64,000 bases of DNA from Sanghuangporus weigelae (taxonomy: Eukaryota; Basidiomycota; Agaricomycetes; Hymenochaetales; Hymenochaetaceae): NCBI GenBank assembly GCA_033182465.1, contig CP137326.1, forward strand, positions 1,457,501 through 1,521,500. Direction: 5' to 3'. Numbering within the stretch: position 1 is the first letter of the stretch; every line of letters starts with the position of its first letter. The translations under genes were made by a program, and so were the position numbers. The notes under the pieces were generated by a model. It made no database searches. It was not told the origin of the DNA and saw only the letters and a list, made by a program, of their open reading frames with translations. Positions 20,101 to 34,442 of this stretch are shown piece by piece.

Positions 20101-23100
20101 ATTCATATCAGTCGCCGTGTCGGACTTTATTGGTCCAGCATTTTCTATGTCATCTGAAATCCTTATGGCAAGTAAAGTTTCGTCCAACCAGTCGCGAATC
20201 GAAACACAGAACCGCATGAGACTCGGCTCCTGCTCAGACACGCCTGTAAGTAGTACTCTGAGGCTACGAAGGTGATGTACTGCCATGCGTATTTGATCAT
20301 AGTTATCTACATTTGCACTAGTGAGTGTAGGAGTGATAAATCAGACTTGTGCATTAGCTGACCTTCCGTGATTATACAACCGTTTTCGGATGCCTTCGAC
20401 AACGCAGAAAGTTGTTTCGAAAATTCCGTCCCTTTCGACATCCAGTCATGAACACCAGTCAGTGCTTCCGTGTCAATGGGAGGGCTGTCATCCGAAAGGA
20501 TTGAGACTTTAGTCGCAACGTCAACCAGCTCTTGTAAAGCATCGATAGCTTCTCTCGTTTTAATAGCCACATTTCGTATCACGTCCCTTGCAGCAGATGC
20601 AATGATTCCCTTCGATCGCGAGTGCTCCAACTCGCAGAATTTGCGATACAACAATCGAATAGAAATCCAGTTGCCAGTAAGTCCGGAGATTCTAGGTTTA
20701 TCTGTCAGCTCTGCACGAATGATTCAAGAAAAGGTAGCTTACGTGGTTCTTGCTGAGATCGCAAAAAAGAAGGCGCTTTCGAACGAGGACACTCCCCGCT
20801 GTATTTCGCGCGTAGAGACATCAGAATGATGGTCTATGTCACATTGTAGCAAAGTACGCAGAAGTCCAACGCAGCGATAGAAGTAGCAATTAATTTTGCT
20901 CAGCGCGACACTGAAGGGCGTTTCCTCGAATGCGTCGATAGTAGGTTGTTCCATCACGTATCTTTTGCTTCTGAGCGCCTCGTTTATCTCGTGTCTGACA
21001 TTCGGCGAGAAACCAATCCGCTTCAATTCCTTTAGGAAGTCATTCCACGACCTTTTCTTACGCACAAAAAGCGCCGAGTTCCACTTTTTTCGATCACTCG
21101 GAGACAGATCCCTGTCCGGTTGAGCATTTGCATACTCACTCTGTATGGCGATGATGGAACGGGATAGATCCTCCGTAGACAGCGTGGAAGACGGGTCCAA
21201 AATGTGCTTAACGCCGTTGGACAATAGGGATGCGAATTTTCTCGCTCTCGGAGGGCCTTTTTCCAAAGCATGCCATCCAAAATCATCGATAATATCAGCT
21301 TCGTTCTCATTTGCTTCAGCTGAAACGTCTGATTGACTATCATCGATCTGAAGGTGTGGTATGGCAGGTCGGCGAAGAAGCTCTCTAAACTGACGGATTC
21401 TCTTGTAAAGTTGCCTGTGCGTCCTCAGCGCGCTTTGCTGGAGAGCATGTACGTTGACATCCTTCCATGTCGCGAGCTTGACAAGGCTCTGAACGTCCTT
21501 CTCTATAGCAGCTCTACCTTCCAGGAGAGTGGCGGAGACCTTCTCAGCAAACTGTCTGTAGTAATGATGAATGCCGGTAAGGACCAGCAATACGCGGCTC
21601 ATTACACCTCGAGAGGACGATCCGGTACTTGTAAGCGCGCTAGTGAACGATGCGAATGATAGAATCAGCTTCAACCGATCGATATATTGACCGAGCGGTG
21701 ATGTGCTGATGAAATCTTCGACCAGAATTGTCAATGAGTCAAGATAGCGAGTGAGAGCATTGCTCTCCGCATCCTGAGAAACGGCTATTGCGCCGCGGAC
21801 AGTAGCATCGTACATTCGAGACCACCAATCGCTAACCTCAGCGCAAAATTCCTTCGCTTCGACGTCCAGTATGGATTTCCAACCATTCAACTCGAGTTTC
21901 CTCCACTCCACAATCAAATTAGTCAAGGACTGCCTCTGCTTCGTGAGAGAATTTTCATGGTTAGCAAACATTTCCCAGTCCTCGGTGTGAAGCAGAAGAC
22001 GTTCGACCGCTCCAAGCATCCTCGCGACTGAGCTAGTCATGCTAATGGAAAGAATACTATCGCAGCGATCCCGCAGGTGCTGTAAAACAAGTTGATCTGG
22101 CCAGAACCGAATCAGGTCCCTCAATTTGTCTCTCAGGCTCTTGACAATGTTTGCCGCCTTCCTTGCTTCATGCAGATTAGCATCGTGATAAAAGCTATAT
22201 GTCCTTGCATCGGTGCGTTGAAACCTGACTTTGGCATCAAACAAGATGTTCAACCGAAGAGCGTAGCTATCATCGTCAGTAGAACACGGGAGCAATGATA
22301 GCTGTCCAAGCTTCCAGTGCGTCACCGCGTCGAGAAGCGTAGAATGCCAGAACTCGCCGTATTCTCTCCGGGAGCAACCATCGTCTCTGCAGAATAGAAG
22401 AAGATGCACGTTCAATAGCTTCCGTGCAAACTCGTTAGACAACGCGGAAGTAACGTCAGTCGATGGTCGCTCAGTGGCAGTCGAGTCCAGCACTACTTCT
22501 CTGTCCTCATCAGAAAATACAGGGAACAGCTGACGAATTTGTTCCTCTTCCGAGTCGTCATCCGACGTACCATGCGTAGTCTGTCTGCTGCGATACAACG
22601 ACTCTGCCTGACGCTCCTTTTCCTTCTTCTCGTTGAGATAGGCGTCAAACATCGACATGATCTGTTCGTACGAGTTTTGAATTGCAACGACGCTCTGCTC
22701 CGCAGCTTCTCTGCTATACAACTGCGGAGTCGCTAAGATCCGCAAAAGTAGCGTGTCGGCTAATTTGAATCCGACATCAACAAGGTCTTCAGATGTCGAG
22801 TGCAACGTGGCGTGCATCGCCTGTACAGAAGGGAAGCTGAGAATTTTGCACGTACGCGGGTCGATCGAATTCGTGCGTCTCAAGAGTGCAGAATGCCGAA
22901 GCGCACTGAGACCAAACCGAAGTTGCATCATAGACAACTCAATGGGCAAAAAGAGGTCCTCTATTGCGCTGTACGCACTCTTCATTCGTTGCATATAATT
23001 TGATATGGAGTCCTGTAGAAGCGACTCTTGCCCTGCAACATCTCCTTTTGCCTCCGCAGCTCCAAGTACGAATCGTTCTAGACGCTCCGGCGACACAATT

Positions 23101-26100
23101 TCTCGGCAAAATCCACGTGTTTCGTTCCAAAATGCCTGTAGTAACGAGGAGCCGGACTGGCGAGTTACGCTGTGTACGGCGGGCTCAGAGTCAAAGTTGT
23201 CTTGCAAACTTTGAGAGCGGCTTCGGAGAAAATCGGTAAGAGCGTTCTCGCGGTGACCGCTGCGGTTATGTTCCCACAACGAATAGACGCGAATTTGAGT
23301 TTTCAATAACCCGATCTGGGACTCGATAAACGATTTTTGGTTGCTGCGGACTACCAATGGGTCGATAGGGATGCTAGGCACGTATAAGGAGAGTAAAACT
23401 TGGGATAATACTATCCAGCATCTGCCCATAGATTGTATCAAGTCGACCCAAGACGAACTACGAGCAACTGTCTCGAGTGCAGGAAGAAGTGGTTTGAAAG
23501 GCTCCAAGGCTGTATACTGCAATGCCTCAAGCATGGGGAATACCGAAGCCTGCTCGGATACATGGGCGATATCTCCTGGTAAAGATGCCGCAATGTCAGG
23601 AAAGCCCGCGCGTATTACCTACTTACTGTCAGAAAACTTCGTATTGATTACTCCGTTCTACGTACCATTTCAATATTTCCGAGAAGAAAAGAAACTGCAC
23701 GACTTTTTCGATTTTGCACTTGGGAGCTTTCAGACAAAATAAGTTTGATCTGGTCGCCGAGTAAGGCAAGTCGAAGATCAATATTCCCCAACCCGCCAGC
23801 GTTGACGCTAGAGAATAAAACCGAAGGCTATGTCAGGGTCTTGGCTTCTATGAGTTATGCTATACGATAAGTAGTTCACCTTGCTGTTATAGCTGATTGC
23901 AGAAAGACGGGGCTATATGCAATCGAAGGACCCGAGTTCTGTACACGGTGTCAGATATATGCCAGCTGAACAGAAATTTGATTAGAACCTGCAATAATTC
24001 GACATCATCCCAAAAACTCCTGTGCCACTCAAGATGAGCATTGACGAGCTCAGGCAGTATATCTAATATGTATGAGTTTGAAGAAAGAATTGACTTCATG
24101 AGGTAGTTACATACCTAGTCTAGCTTCCATCTTCCACAATAAAAGCTGATAAGCGATACGTCTGGGCACTCGGACAGTCTGAGAAATTCGCCATCTTAGC
24201 GAGTTTATCCGCTTTCTTGAGTCGGACTGAGGACAAAAACTGCAACTTAGTCTCAAAGTGATACAGAATAGAGGTCACGCACCGTATCAGAATATGGAAT
24301 CAGATCGGCTAATTCGTTCATTTCACTTATCAGAATTGCCTGATTACTCTCCTTCAGTACCAATTGCTGTGGTATTCCTTCGTCGCCGCTCAGTCTAAAC
24401 GAGTTCTTTGATAGCATTAGCCCCAGAAGTGGACTAAAGAAAGGAACAGTATGTACTTCATCAATACTCCTTCGGATCAATGAAATGTTCCTCTCGGCAT
24501 CGTCGGCATCACCCCTCCTCGCACAAACTACAGCAATGAGATCCACAGCACGCTTTCGTATGTCTGGAATATGTCAGTTATCGGCATGTTGGTATCATAA
24601 GTATTCCTTTTCCTCACCCTGAGGCATAGTTTCGAGTAAACTCAATAAATTGCGCACACGAGTAGGCATACATGGGCGATAAAAAGAGGCCCAGATTTCT
24701 TCAACTTTCATGCCGGAGGTGAGCGCGTATGCCTCATGCAGAGTTTGTCCCAGTTCACGAATTTCATTGAAATGATCGGAAGTCGCACCCAAGCGTTGAT
24801 GGATCCAACCAGATGCTGCATATAACGCCGAGAAATCTACAGCTGCTTGCACTACCGCTTGGTGGAGATGCAGAGCGTAGTAAATTATATCCAAAACTGC
24901 CTCGATATCTGGCTTTACTGGAGTCAGAATTGCGTCCCTTGCACAATCAATCATATAACCCACCAATAAGTCGTATATGTTTGCCTGGCCTGCCGATATA
25001 AGCTGTCGGACAAGCAATGACGTCGCCTCCATAAAGTTGAAGATATGCACGTGGTCCGCGTTTCCCTGAAGTAGAACATTAATGGACGCGATCTTTTTAC
25101 GCAACTGGAGTTCCAGGCGTGAAGCCATGAAGGACGCTTCTGTAATCAGAATGGCAAGACAGGCGCACTTGAGTTCATCACCTGAAAGGCAAGTGACGAA
25201 CGGAAATGCCAATAAAGGGTTGAGAGGCTGAAAGCCCAGTTAACATGAGTTATGTCATGATTCATCATCAAGCCAAGAGCTTACTCTATATTGAACGTTT
25301 TTGTGTCTGGATATGTCAGCGTGAGCAAGCGTCGACCTCAGATATGCCGCATCTTGAAGAGATAAGGATAATTGCTCCATAATTGCTATCGTTCTAGGTC
25401 CGGTGAATGACTTGAACATTCTAACCACAGCCTTGAAATTGTGAGGAGTTGAGGAGCTAAACGCGAAAAGGGCTATCGCAATATCATACGAAGAATCCAA
25501 GCGCTTATACAAAGCCTCTACTGCCATGATTTCGGAGGATACCGAATCTTCGTGAATGACCGAGACAAATTCCTCGTGCCTCGGAACTCGCGAAGCTGAA
25601 CATAGTGCTCGACGAGAAAGATCAAAATTCGGAGTCGAACAGATGCTATGTAAAGCTAATCGCTTTGCGGCACGCAGTAAGGTCATCGTGTCTTCTGATT
25701 CCAAAAGGTCCAGAGCGATCTCGATTCCTCGATTACGCATTGCACGAGAAATGTCCCCTCGAAGAGGGTCGACACTCATTATGAGCCTAAAATCAGGATG
25801 CGGGTACACGACCTCTTGATCCATGCCCTTTTCTGTCAGGACGAGGGAGCCATTCGACTCGCACAACGAGTTCAACCGATCGAGAACAGCAGGGCTGCAT
25901 AAGTTTGCGTTATCCAATAGCATCCATTTCCCTCGTCTCATGGCCCGTATCAAGGGACCATCAACCCATTCAAAAGTCGGTTTTGATTTTTTCGCGTCTA
26001 TGGGCAAGCTCGATATTGCGGCAAGCACTGTCTGAAGTTCCGGATCTGCCGCATCGAAGATGGGCGCGCTCAGACTTGACCGAGTAAAGTCTTGTAGTGG

Positions 26101-29100
26101 AACTAGCGAGCACGTGCGCTGCGCTGTGAGCACCTCATCCTTTAGTCTCAACAGAAGGGACAGGCCATCGGCGCTCTTTAAGCAAGCCCGAGCTGCAGCT
26201 GTGTCGATGATTTGCAGAACATCGTTTAATAGATGCTCAGCTCGAAAGTCGATGCTATTCTGTTCGAAGCTCCCGATCAGATCAGACGTATCTGTGGAGC
26301 TCCCCATAGAAATTTCCTCCAACGACCGACCGCATGCGGCGGCAAGAGCGCGCGCAAAAGTTGTCTTGCCTGACAAATGAGGCCCGGTTATAATCACAAG
26401 CCATTTCTGTGACAAACTGGACAAGGCAGAGTCCACCTTGTCGGTCTGCGGCGATAACAAGTGGGGAGCACTACACACAGATGCTACCAGACCCTTCCGA
26501 AACAATGAGTTACCGCAAATGACAGTCTCAGGGGTGTGGATGAGAGCGGGTCGGACTTTCTTCACAGTATCGGCGTCATTAAACACTTCCGCGCATAATT
26601 CCAGCAAAGCAGTTCTATCTGCCATAGTTCGAAAGCGGCAGCCATAGATTATATTGACATATCTCCAAGGCTCTTCGTGTGACCTATCAGGTTGCGTCAT
26701 CAGCGACGCCCATCGGATAAGATCACGGAGATTAAATTCCCATGGAGCACCCGAAATACCGAATCGTCGCTTCACGACTACGTCCTCTTGTAAACGACTA
26801 TTTAGGTTTATCATGCGTTCGAGTATTGGGTTTTCTATTGTCGGGAAAAGATGTTGGCATATCAAGAGCAGGTCGTTTGAAGAAAGTTGTTCGATGTAAA
26901 CCTTCGTGAATCGATTCAAGAAAGACTTTGGTAAACCTTTACGTCCGTTGCCCTGATTCAAGGGATTTTGCGCAGCGAAGACACGGAAGTTGTGATGACG
27001 TGGGAACGATCGATTGATTTCAGGAATATAGACCGTTCCGCGGTGATCGAAAACGGCATTCAGTCCTTCAAGGACAGATTGAGACGCCAAGTTCATTTCA
27101 TCCAACAAGACCCAATCTCCTTCTTTCAAGGCCCGAAGAAACTCTGCATCCCTCCAAGCAAATGAGTCTGAGGAGTCTCCGTTCACAGGCAAGTCCGAAC
27201 CGAACAGATCAATAAGGTCGGTCTGCTCCGAGAGATTTATTCTGCAGAGCTTTTGTCCCGCAGCTGCCGCTAAGGCAGCCACAAGGCTGGTCTTACCTAC
27301 ACCAGGGCTTCCTTCCAATAAAACTGGCTTTGAAATTTGACAAGCTCTCAGAAGTCGAAAGCCATTCTGCAGAGATGTTGGGGCTTTGAAGCTGAAAGTA
27401 TTCAGCTGAGAAGGCTGGAATCCAAATGGGATAGAGAAGTTTCCAATTTGAAGCTTCCCTCCCTCCGCTGAGATGTCAAGAGGAGAATCAATGGATGCTA
27501 TATGCGAGAAACCAAACTCCGCGAGTCGACAGCGGGCCCGAAGGAGGAAATCCCTTAATGACTCCAAAGACCAACCGCATAGCTGTGTTACGCTGTATAG
27601 ACCATCCAATAGTGCCATCTCCCCACCTTGGACCTGTAGCATTATACACTGAGCACTAGTCCACATGTATCATAAACTGGGAACGTACGAATAGCGCCTC
27701 CGCTGACAGCGTATTTGATCGGAATAGCGTGTTGCAAAATGTTACCCAGCTCTAAATGACCATAAGAAAAGCGAAAACATGAGACTCGATTATGCATACC
27801 AAAATGTCTCGCAGGGTCACTACAGTACGGTCTTTAAGTTCTACGACGAGCCAGTCGACAAACTGCAGCATTGGTTCCGTGAGTCGTGCCAACTCGTCAT
27901 GTCCCCAGGAAAGGTTCACGATCTCGGCTAGTTCATCGTGATTCATAACCGAGGGTACCCAAATCTCGGTAAAACGATTCCGCAGAGCAGGCGACAATTC
28001 CTTCTTTCCAAAATCACCGCCAGGATTCATCGTTGCAACAAACTTGAATCCAGGGTTTGCGGTGATCTCGAAATCCTCAGAAGCGTCGCCTCCTTTCTCC
28101 GCAAGTACAATGGACCGTCCTGGTTCTAGCACGCTGTTTAAGCGCTCGAGAACCGAATCATCGGCCAACGAGATTTCGTCCAGAAGGAAGACATCACCAT
28201 AGCGCATACTCGTCACGAGGGGACCATCTTGCCATGCCAAGAGGCCTCGATGCATTGACAGAGCACACTCGGCGCGAATAAGGGTATCGCGATCGCTCGG
28301 ACTTGAAACGTCCTGTAAGCTGTGCGAGATCATCTGGGCTAACTGCTCTTTATCCAGTTGATCCTGTTCGGCAACCAAGCCTAGAATTCTGAAGGCCTCC
28401 TGGACCAATGTCTGATCAAACGAGGCATCTCGGCGAACGGGTCTCAGTCCACCTATGATATCTGTAGCTTCGGTATTCTGATGACAGTTCACAGAGCGCA
28501 ACACTTTCTTGTCGATCTCCGCATAATGCTGGCAGACCGATGTCTTGCCTGTCCCTGTTTCGCCAACCATGAGGACAGGTTCATTGTGCCGAAGCGCGTG
28601 GGATAGAAGCATGAAAAGACGCCTCATTGAACGAGTCCAGACAATACCGCTGTGATATTGCCCTGCTTGACCAAGTTTGTCCACGCTGTATAGACTATCT
28701 TCGCATATAGACGCATTGATTACCTTCTCGATTATGTCCTTGACCACGAGCTTATCCTCGTCTCGTCTCGTTCGTTCCGCCAGAAGCATGTAGCCAGCCT
28801 CCGCAAGCTCCTGATAACTCTGAGCATCTCTGTCAGCCCATCGGAAGAGGTCTCTTAACGTGGCGAATCCCTCTTTTCCCTCAAAGATCCTACCAATCTG
28901 GCGTCTTTTTTGCAGTTCCTGGAATACTGAGACGATACGGTGGGCGTACGAGGGAGCTATGCGTGATCGTTGGCTAAGGATGTGTTCGAGCTCTGTCGCT
29001 GGGACATCTTCGAAATGAACCTCCAAGAAACGGTTCCGCAGAGCCCTGGAGAGAACCTTTCTACCCGCATAGACACCTGGGGGATTCTGCGTCGCAAACA

Positions 29101-32100
29101 ACATGAAATTTGGATGCGGCCTAACTATCTCGCGGGTCTCTGGTATGACAAGTTCTCTATTATCATCCAAGAGACGATTGAGAGCTTCCAGAACGTCGGT
29201 GGGAGCGAGGTTTAGCTCGTCGAGAACAATCCAATCACCCCGGCGAAGAGCGCGAACCAAAAGACCGTCATGGAACACTAACTTCCCTGATCTTGAATCC
29301 GATACATAAGAGCCAAGATATTCTTGAATGTCAGTGTGTTCGTGATTGTTGATTCGGACGAAGTTATGCCCGGTACGACGAGCAAGGTATTGTATAGCAC
29401 TCGTCTTGCCGCTCGAGGTAGGACCCTCGATGAGCACCGCGAACCGCTTCGTCGTGACTATTCGCGCCAAATCCATGAGTTTCTTCTGCACTGACGGAGT
29501 CAAAATGTAATCGGAGACTTCTTCGTGCTCCAGAGGGCCTGATGACAACCAAAATGGCCCCACCTGGACGTGCGACTCTGATGAAACATGTTGAGGAGGA
29601 GGTAGATGACTGGTCAGGAAATGCGCTTTGTTCTTCACGTTTGAAAGTAGCGTGCGCCGCGCGAGGTCTAAAATGATCTCCGCACTTCTCTTGTCGAGGA
29701 TCATCGTGAAGGACATGGTGAATCCCTCCCACAGCGCTCGCCGCAATCCAAAATTCTGGACTGTGTCCGCAGTAAACGTAAGAGCTCGAGATAGGGATCG
29801 CATACTGAAATGAGGCCTATGATTGGAGCCATCCGCAATTTTCCCAGACGCGGCAAGCTGCTTCACACTTGTATACAGCTCAGCGATATCCGAGATTACA
29901 GCCTTGTCTGTGACAGCCAGGTGTCCGATGTAGTGGGCGATGATAGAAACCAGGGCTTCTTGATCGTCGTCTGGGGATGCGACCTCGATCTCAGTGAACC
30001 TTGCCCTGATGTTATTGGGCAAGTCCTTCTTCCCCACGTCCGTCGCTGGATTCATGCAAGCAAATAGCCTGAAGTCCGGATGCCGTGGAACAGGTTCTAA
30101 AGAGCCTTGTTCCGTCAAAGTTATCGACGAGCTAGGACCCTGAAGAAGGCTGGCAATGCATTCAAGGGTTTCAGGGGAAGCCAGATTGACTTCGTCAAGT
30201 AGAACCCTAGTATGGATTAGTAACATGTAAGGTTTCCATCTAGTGCATACTCACCATGAACCGGATCGGACCGCCTTGACCAAAGGACCTTCCACGAAGT
30301 GAAAAGAAAATTTGTTCTTGTCGAGAATGTTCTGTACCTCGAATTGATGCACGTCATGAAGGAAAGCGGTCCAATCGGTGACAGAGGTCTTGAACTTCTC
30401 GCTCTGCAACTTGCGTCGCTTCCTCGGCACGGAGGAGTCCAATCCATCATTAGCTTTATCAAGATGACTAAGAGCATACGCCATCAGTATGGGTAGACCC
30501 ATGAAACGACGACCGATACATACGAAGCCTGGCTGGTGTCATCCCTCTCCGACAACTTATTCACTGCAGTCGTCGTAGTTTCCGTCCACAATTTAACTAC
30601 GGTCTTCCATTTTGCGTTCGTGATAGCTTTACGCAGATTCTGAAGAAGCTGTTCATTCTTCTTCACGCTGAATGTTTCTTGAAAGAGCTCTAAGAAGCGC
30701 TGTTGTATTTCGAGTGCCGATACACGGGCACTAACAGGGCGGAAGCCACCAATCAGGTCGGAAGACTCGGTTTGGTTTGATAAGTTTAGAGACACAAGTG
30801 GCTTGTTTAGGAGGAAAGCGAGATGCGAAATGACACTCGTCTTCCCTGTTCCAGTTTCTCCGGTAAGCAGAACAGGTTCAGCGGCCGCGACGCAGGTTGC
30901 TATTTGCGAAATCAGACGGAGGGCCTGCTTGTGCATGCTAAAAGGACGAGCGGAGGGTGAGTCAAACTGATGATGGGTAGATTTGACTTTCAACGAAGTA
31001 CGGCCAGCTCTCACGGCCACCGGCCGTCCGTCGACATCCCTTTCGATCTCGAAGGCGGGTGACCTGCGCCTCAGAAGCCATTCGCAAGTTTCTTCCGATA
31101 AGCCGAGTTTCTCGGCAATTGTAACAGCGATATTATGTCGTTGTTCCGACGCGGGCTTGCTCGTTGCGCCAGCTGCAAAGAAGATGTCTCGCGCATCCAA
31201 ATAAATTTCTTCTCGTGTGGACGGATGAGGAAACAAGCTAATCATCGACGGCTTAGTTCCTTCAGGTTCACGTTGAGGGGCAGGAACAGCGTTGGCGGAC
31301 CTAAGAAATTGTGAAACCCGAGCACAGAACTTTTCGAGGTCGCGAATTCCGACAGTCCGAGTTGAGGACACTACTCGCAAATGCTTTACAGAAAGCCAGA
31401 TGTCAATGAGTCCGTCTGTTATCGAGCCTGCGATATTCGGAAACTTGGAGTCGACAAGTAGGCGCAAATCGTCGAGAGAATTCTCCGGCATCCGTATTTC
31501 GCGCCATTTCTGAGCTCCAAGAAATGATGGCGGGAAGAAGTCTGATGGACTGTTACCTTCCACCGAGCGAGTTGCGAAAAGGGCAAAACTCTCTGCAGCT
31601 TCGACATTTCCGCGATTACCTAGAGAAAGAAAGGCATTCGAGCCGATTGGTTTGATGTCATCTAGGGACTCTGCTAAAGGAGAAATCAAGCCGAGGACTT
31701 CGTTGCTGGCACGGTCAATGTCTTTCAGGACAACCCATCGACCTTCACGCATTGCCTTCACTAGAACGCCATCTTTCCACTCAAATGTGCCCACGGAAGT
31801 TGTAGACGAAACGTAGGATCCTATTAGAGATCGAGGATCCAGTGACGTATCGGCGAGATGAATCGTGACGACATTATTTGGAGAAGAGGGGTGAATCAAC
31901 GCAGAAAGATGGTGTACAAGTGTCGTCTTCCCTGATGACGGAGCGGATGTCAAGAGAGTGGGACGGCGCAAGGAAAAATTTACAGCGAGTTGGCGAAGCG
32001 TGAGGAGGGCAGGCGATGTTAGGACTAACGGTGATGACGAGCTCTCAGACGGCCGGGATCGAAAGAGAAGAATTCCATGAATATTTGCTATGTGAGGACT

Positions 32101-33013
32101 AGGAGCAGATCAGGATTTGACTCAGAACAGGAAATTTCATAGCTTACCTCAAGCTTGCCTCGGTCAACGAGATGCCCGGATTCTCGCCATATTCAAAGTA
32201 AACGGAGGAATCGAGTAGGTTATCCCGATAATCCTGTATTCTTCTGGACTCAAGAACTGGCAGTATCCAACCATCTACCTCTTCCACGTTCCCTGAAATG
32301 TTTTCACCACAGACAATTCCACAGTCTTCATCATAAAGCTCTCCTAATGCATCTTGCTCCATACGAATACGCATTCTCTCGCTCATTCTTGTCTGCAGTG
32401 AATAGCATCGGATAGCCAGCCAGCGTGCACCTCTATCAAGGTTCGGTTCCGCGCATAACCTAAGAAGGCATTCAAGATCCCAATTTAAAATTTTGGGAAG
32501 AGTTGGCGTCCCTCGTAATATACGGTAGTGCGCAAGTAAAACTCGGTGTAGCGAAGTGCGATCTCTCTCCTGGTTTTCTTTTTCTTTCAAGAAGGCGTAT
32601 AGTGGCCCTCTTTCAAAGCGACGAAGGAAAGCCGAAAGAATCCTGTGGAACCATCTCATCAGTTAATTATGCGGGGCAACACAAGAGCATGGTACGCACG
32701 AGAAAATCTCTTCATGAATCTCAATGAGTAAACCCAGGGCTCCCAACTTTTCCCAAGCGTCTCCATCAGAATCCAACCAACGCGCGCATAGGTCCATTAG
32801 AAGGGGCCGAAAGGCGCTTGTAATCGCCATCGTAAGGAAGGGTCTCAGCATGAATCGGGAAAGTGTTGGCAGAAGTGCATTTTGAGAAAGTTCAGCATGT
32901 AGTGCAAAGGCAAGGGGTGAGTCTCGGGGTAGTTGTTCAAAGAGTCGGTCGAGTTGCCTCCGTACGTTGAGTGAAGTCGGGTTGGGAATATTCCAACATG
33001 CGTCTACTTCCAT
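17174..33013 (-). CDS. MDN1: Midasin, giant AAA ATPase of 60S ribosome assembly
   Basis: Seventeen exons (reverse): 33013-32700, 32642-32148, 32098-30524, 30467-30255, 30206-27800, 27751-27689, 27633-25285, 25227-24618, 24563-24283, 24226-24115, 24062-23989, 23938-23880, 23807-23666, 23618-20743, 20691-20363, 20306-18779, 18716-17174. They join to 4,989 residues; yeast Mdn1 is about 4,900. The protein removes assembly factors such as Rsa4 and Ytm1 from pre-60S particles in nucleolus and nucleoplasm. Six AAA modules are seen by their Walker A motifs, SAPSSGKTT, GETGTGKTS, GPTSSGKTS, GETGTGKTS, GSPGVGKTS and GPHLSGKTT (near 31930, 30855, 29410, 28555, 27305 and 26375). A long helical linker follows, then an Asp/Glu-rich domain (about 18800-19700) and a C-terminal MIDAS domain with IALDDSRSM near residue 4770. 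All look intact. Confidence 0.97.
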
Positions 33014-33276
33014 GGTTCGTTTTGATTGCCTCGACGATGCCGACCAAATACCAGGTGTCTCCTCCTATCAGTATCTGGTTAAGATAGAGCACTATTGCAA
33101 CTGGTAACTGGTTACCCACGCAGTAGTGGTGGTAAGAAGGATCTACGAGTTCAAATTTTTGAGAAGGTGAACGAAGCGCAGATCTTATTGCTCATTTTGG
33201 ACCTGTATTACATAATAGATACAATCTGAAACTGAAAAAAGGTCGTTCCACAGAGTCAGACTCGCGTTCGATCAGG

Positions 33277-34372
33277 ATGGACTCACCAAAAACTCCTCGC
33301 AGGAAGCGAACTCATTGCGCAGTAGTGACCTCTCCTTACTTCAAGCAACGAAACTCCAAACATCAAGTAAAGCTAGAACTTGACCGTCCTATCTCTCCTT
33401 CGAAAGCCGGATTCTCTAAACGTCCAGAATTCATGACCTTTCATCTTAACTTACCAATGGGTCCGGATATTGACATGAATAAGCCGTGCGAAGAGTCACT
33501 GACCGACGACGATGTCCGATGGTACGAGGAAGAGTTTGCCAAGTTGCAAAATCCGTTGTATGCATTCGAGCTTCGCAAAACTGTTTATCTGAGATACAAA
33601 TTAGAGCGCGCGAAGCCTGTCCTTATACAAGGTACTTATTTTGTAACTGACATAATAAGAACATCCAATGAGCTGATATACTCCTTTTTTTTAAGAAGAG
33701 CTGGCTGATGATCCATGGAAATTGCTGATCGCGGTTATGCTTCTCAATAAAACAGCTGGCAGAGCTTCAATCCCCGTCTTCAGGAGAATCCTAGAGCTCT
33801 GGCCTAGTCCGGAGGCTCTTAGCGTCGGTATGTGCTTGAGTACAACCTGAGAACAACTAACAGATCCATTCATCCCAGCAAACGAGATTGAGTTACGGGC
33901 ACTTATCCAACCGCTCGGGCTTCAGGACGTTCGCGCCAAGCGACTTATTAAGTTGAGCTCATGTTACCTGTCGGAACCTCCAAGCCCAGACAAACTCCAT
34001 CGCTCGCGAGCCGAACTTGTTTACGTACAAGTTCATCCAGGGTCGCAGAGAGCAAAGGCGATTGTGAAGGCACCTTACCCTCCAACCCCGATATCGCACC
34101 TCCCGGGAGCAGGAGCGTATGCTCTAGATTCATATCGGATTTTCTGTGCTCCTGATGACGAATGGAAACGAGTCTTACCTGCCGACAAAGAGCTCATCCG
34201 CTATCTTGTAAGTCTAATGTGCTGACTTATTCATCGAGTCTTTGACAGAACGATACTTTAGAAATGGAAATGGGCGTATTTTGAGGATCGCAGATGGGAG
34301 CCGGATAGAGGGGTCGTTGGTCCTCTTGATGAAGATTACTTGGAAGCTCTTCTGTCTCTCATTGCGCCTTAG
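33277..34372 (+). CDS. MBD4-type HhH-GPD DNA glycosylase
   Basis: Exons 33277-33631, 33696-33827, 33879-34207 and 34262-34372 give 308 residues. The C-terminal two thirds match the glycosylase half of MBD4: LADDPWKLLIAVMLLNKTAGR, LWPSPEALSVANEIELRALIQPLGL, DVRAKRLIKLS, then the helix-hairpin-helix LPGAGAYALDSYRIF with the catalytic Asp, and EWKRVLPADKELIRYLKWKW. MBD4-type enzymes excise T or U opposite G, mainly where 5-methylcytosine has been deaminated, and act in the nucleus. No methyl-CpG-binding domain is present; the N-terminus (SPKTPRRKR and SPYFKQRNSKHQVKLEL) is basic and probably disordered with a nuclear signal. A stretch between YLSEPPSPDKLH and YPPTPISHLPG is longer than in animal MBD4. 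The gene diverges from MDN1 over 263 bp and converges on the nuclease gene. Confidence 0.9.
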
Positions 34373-34442
34373 CTTGATCATTTTTACTATTTATCATTTA
34401 TCATACATGTATCACATCAAGTATATCTCACACTGTCTAATC

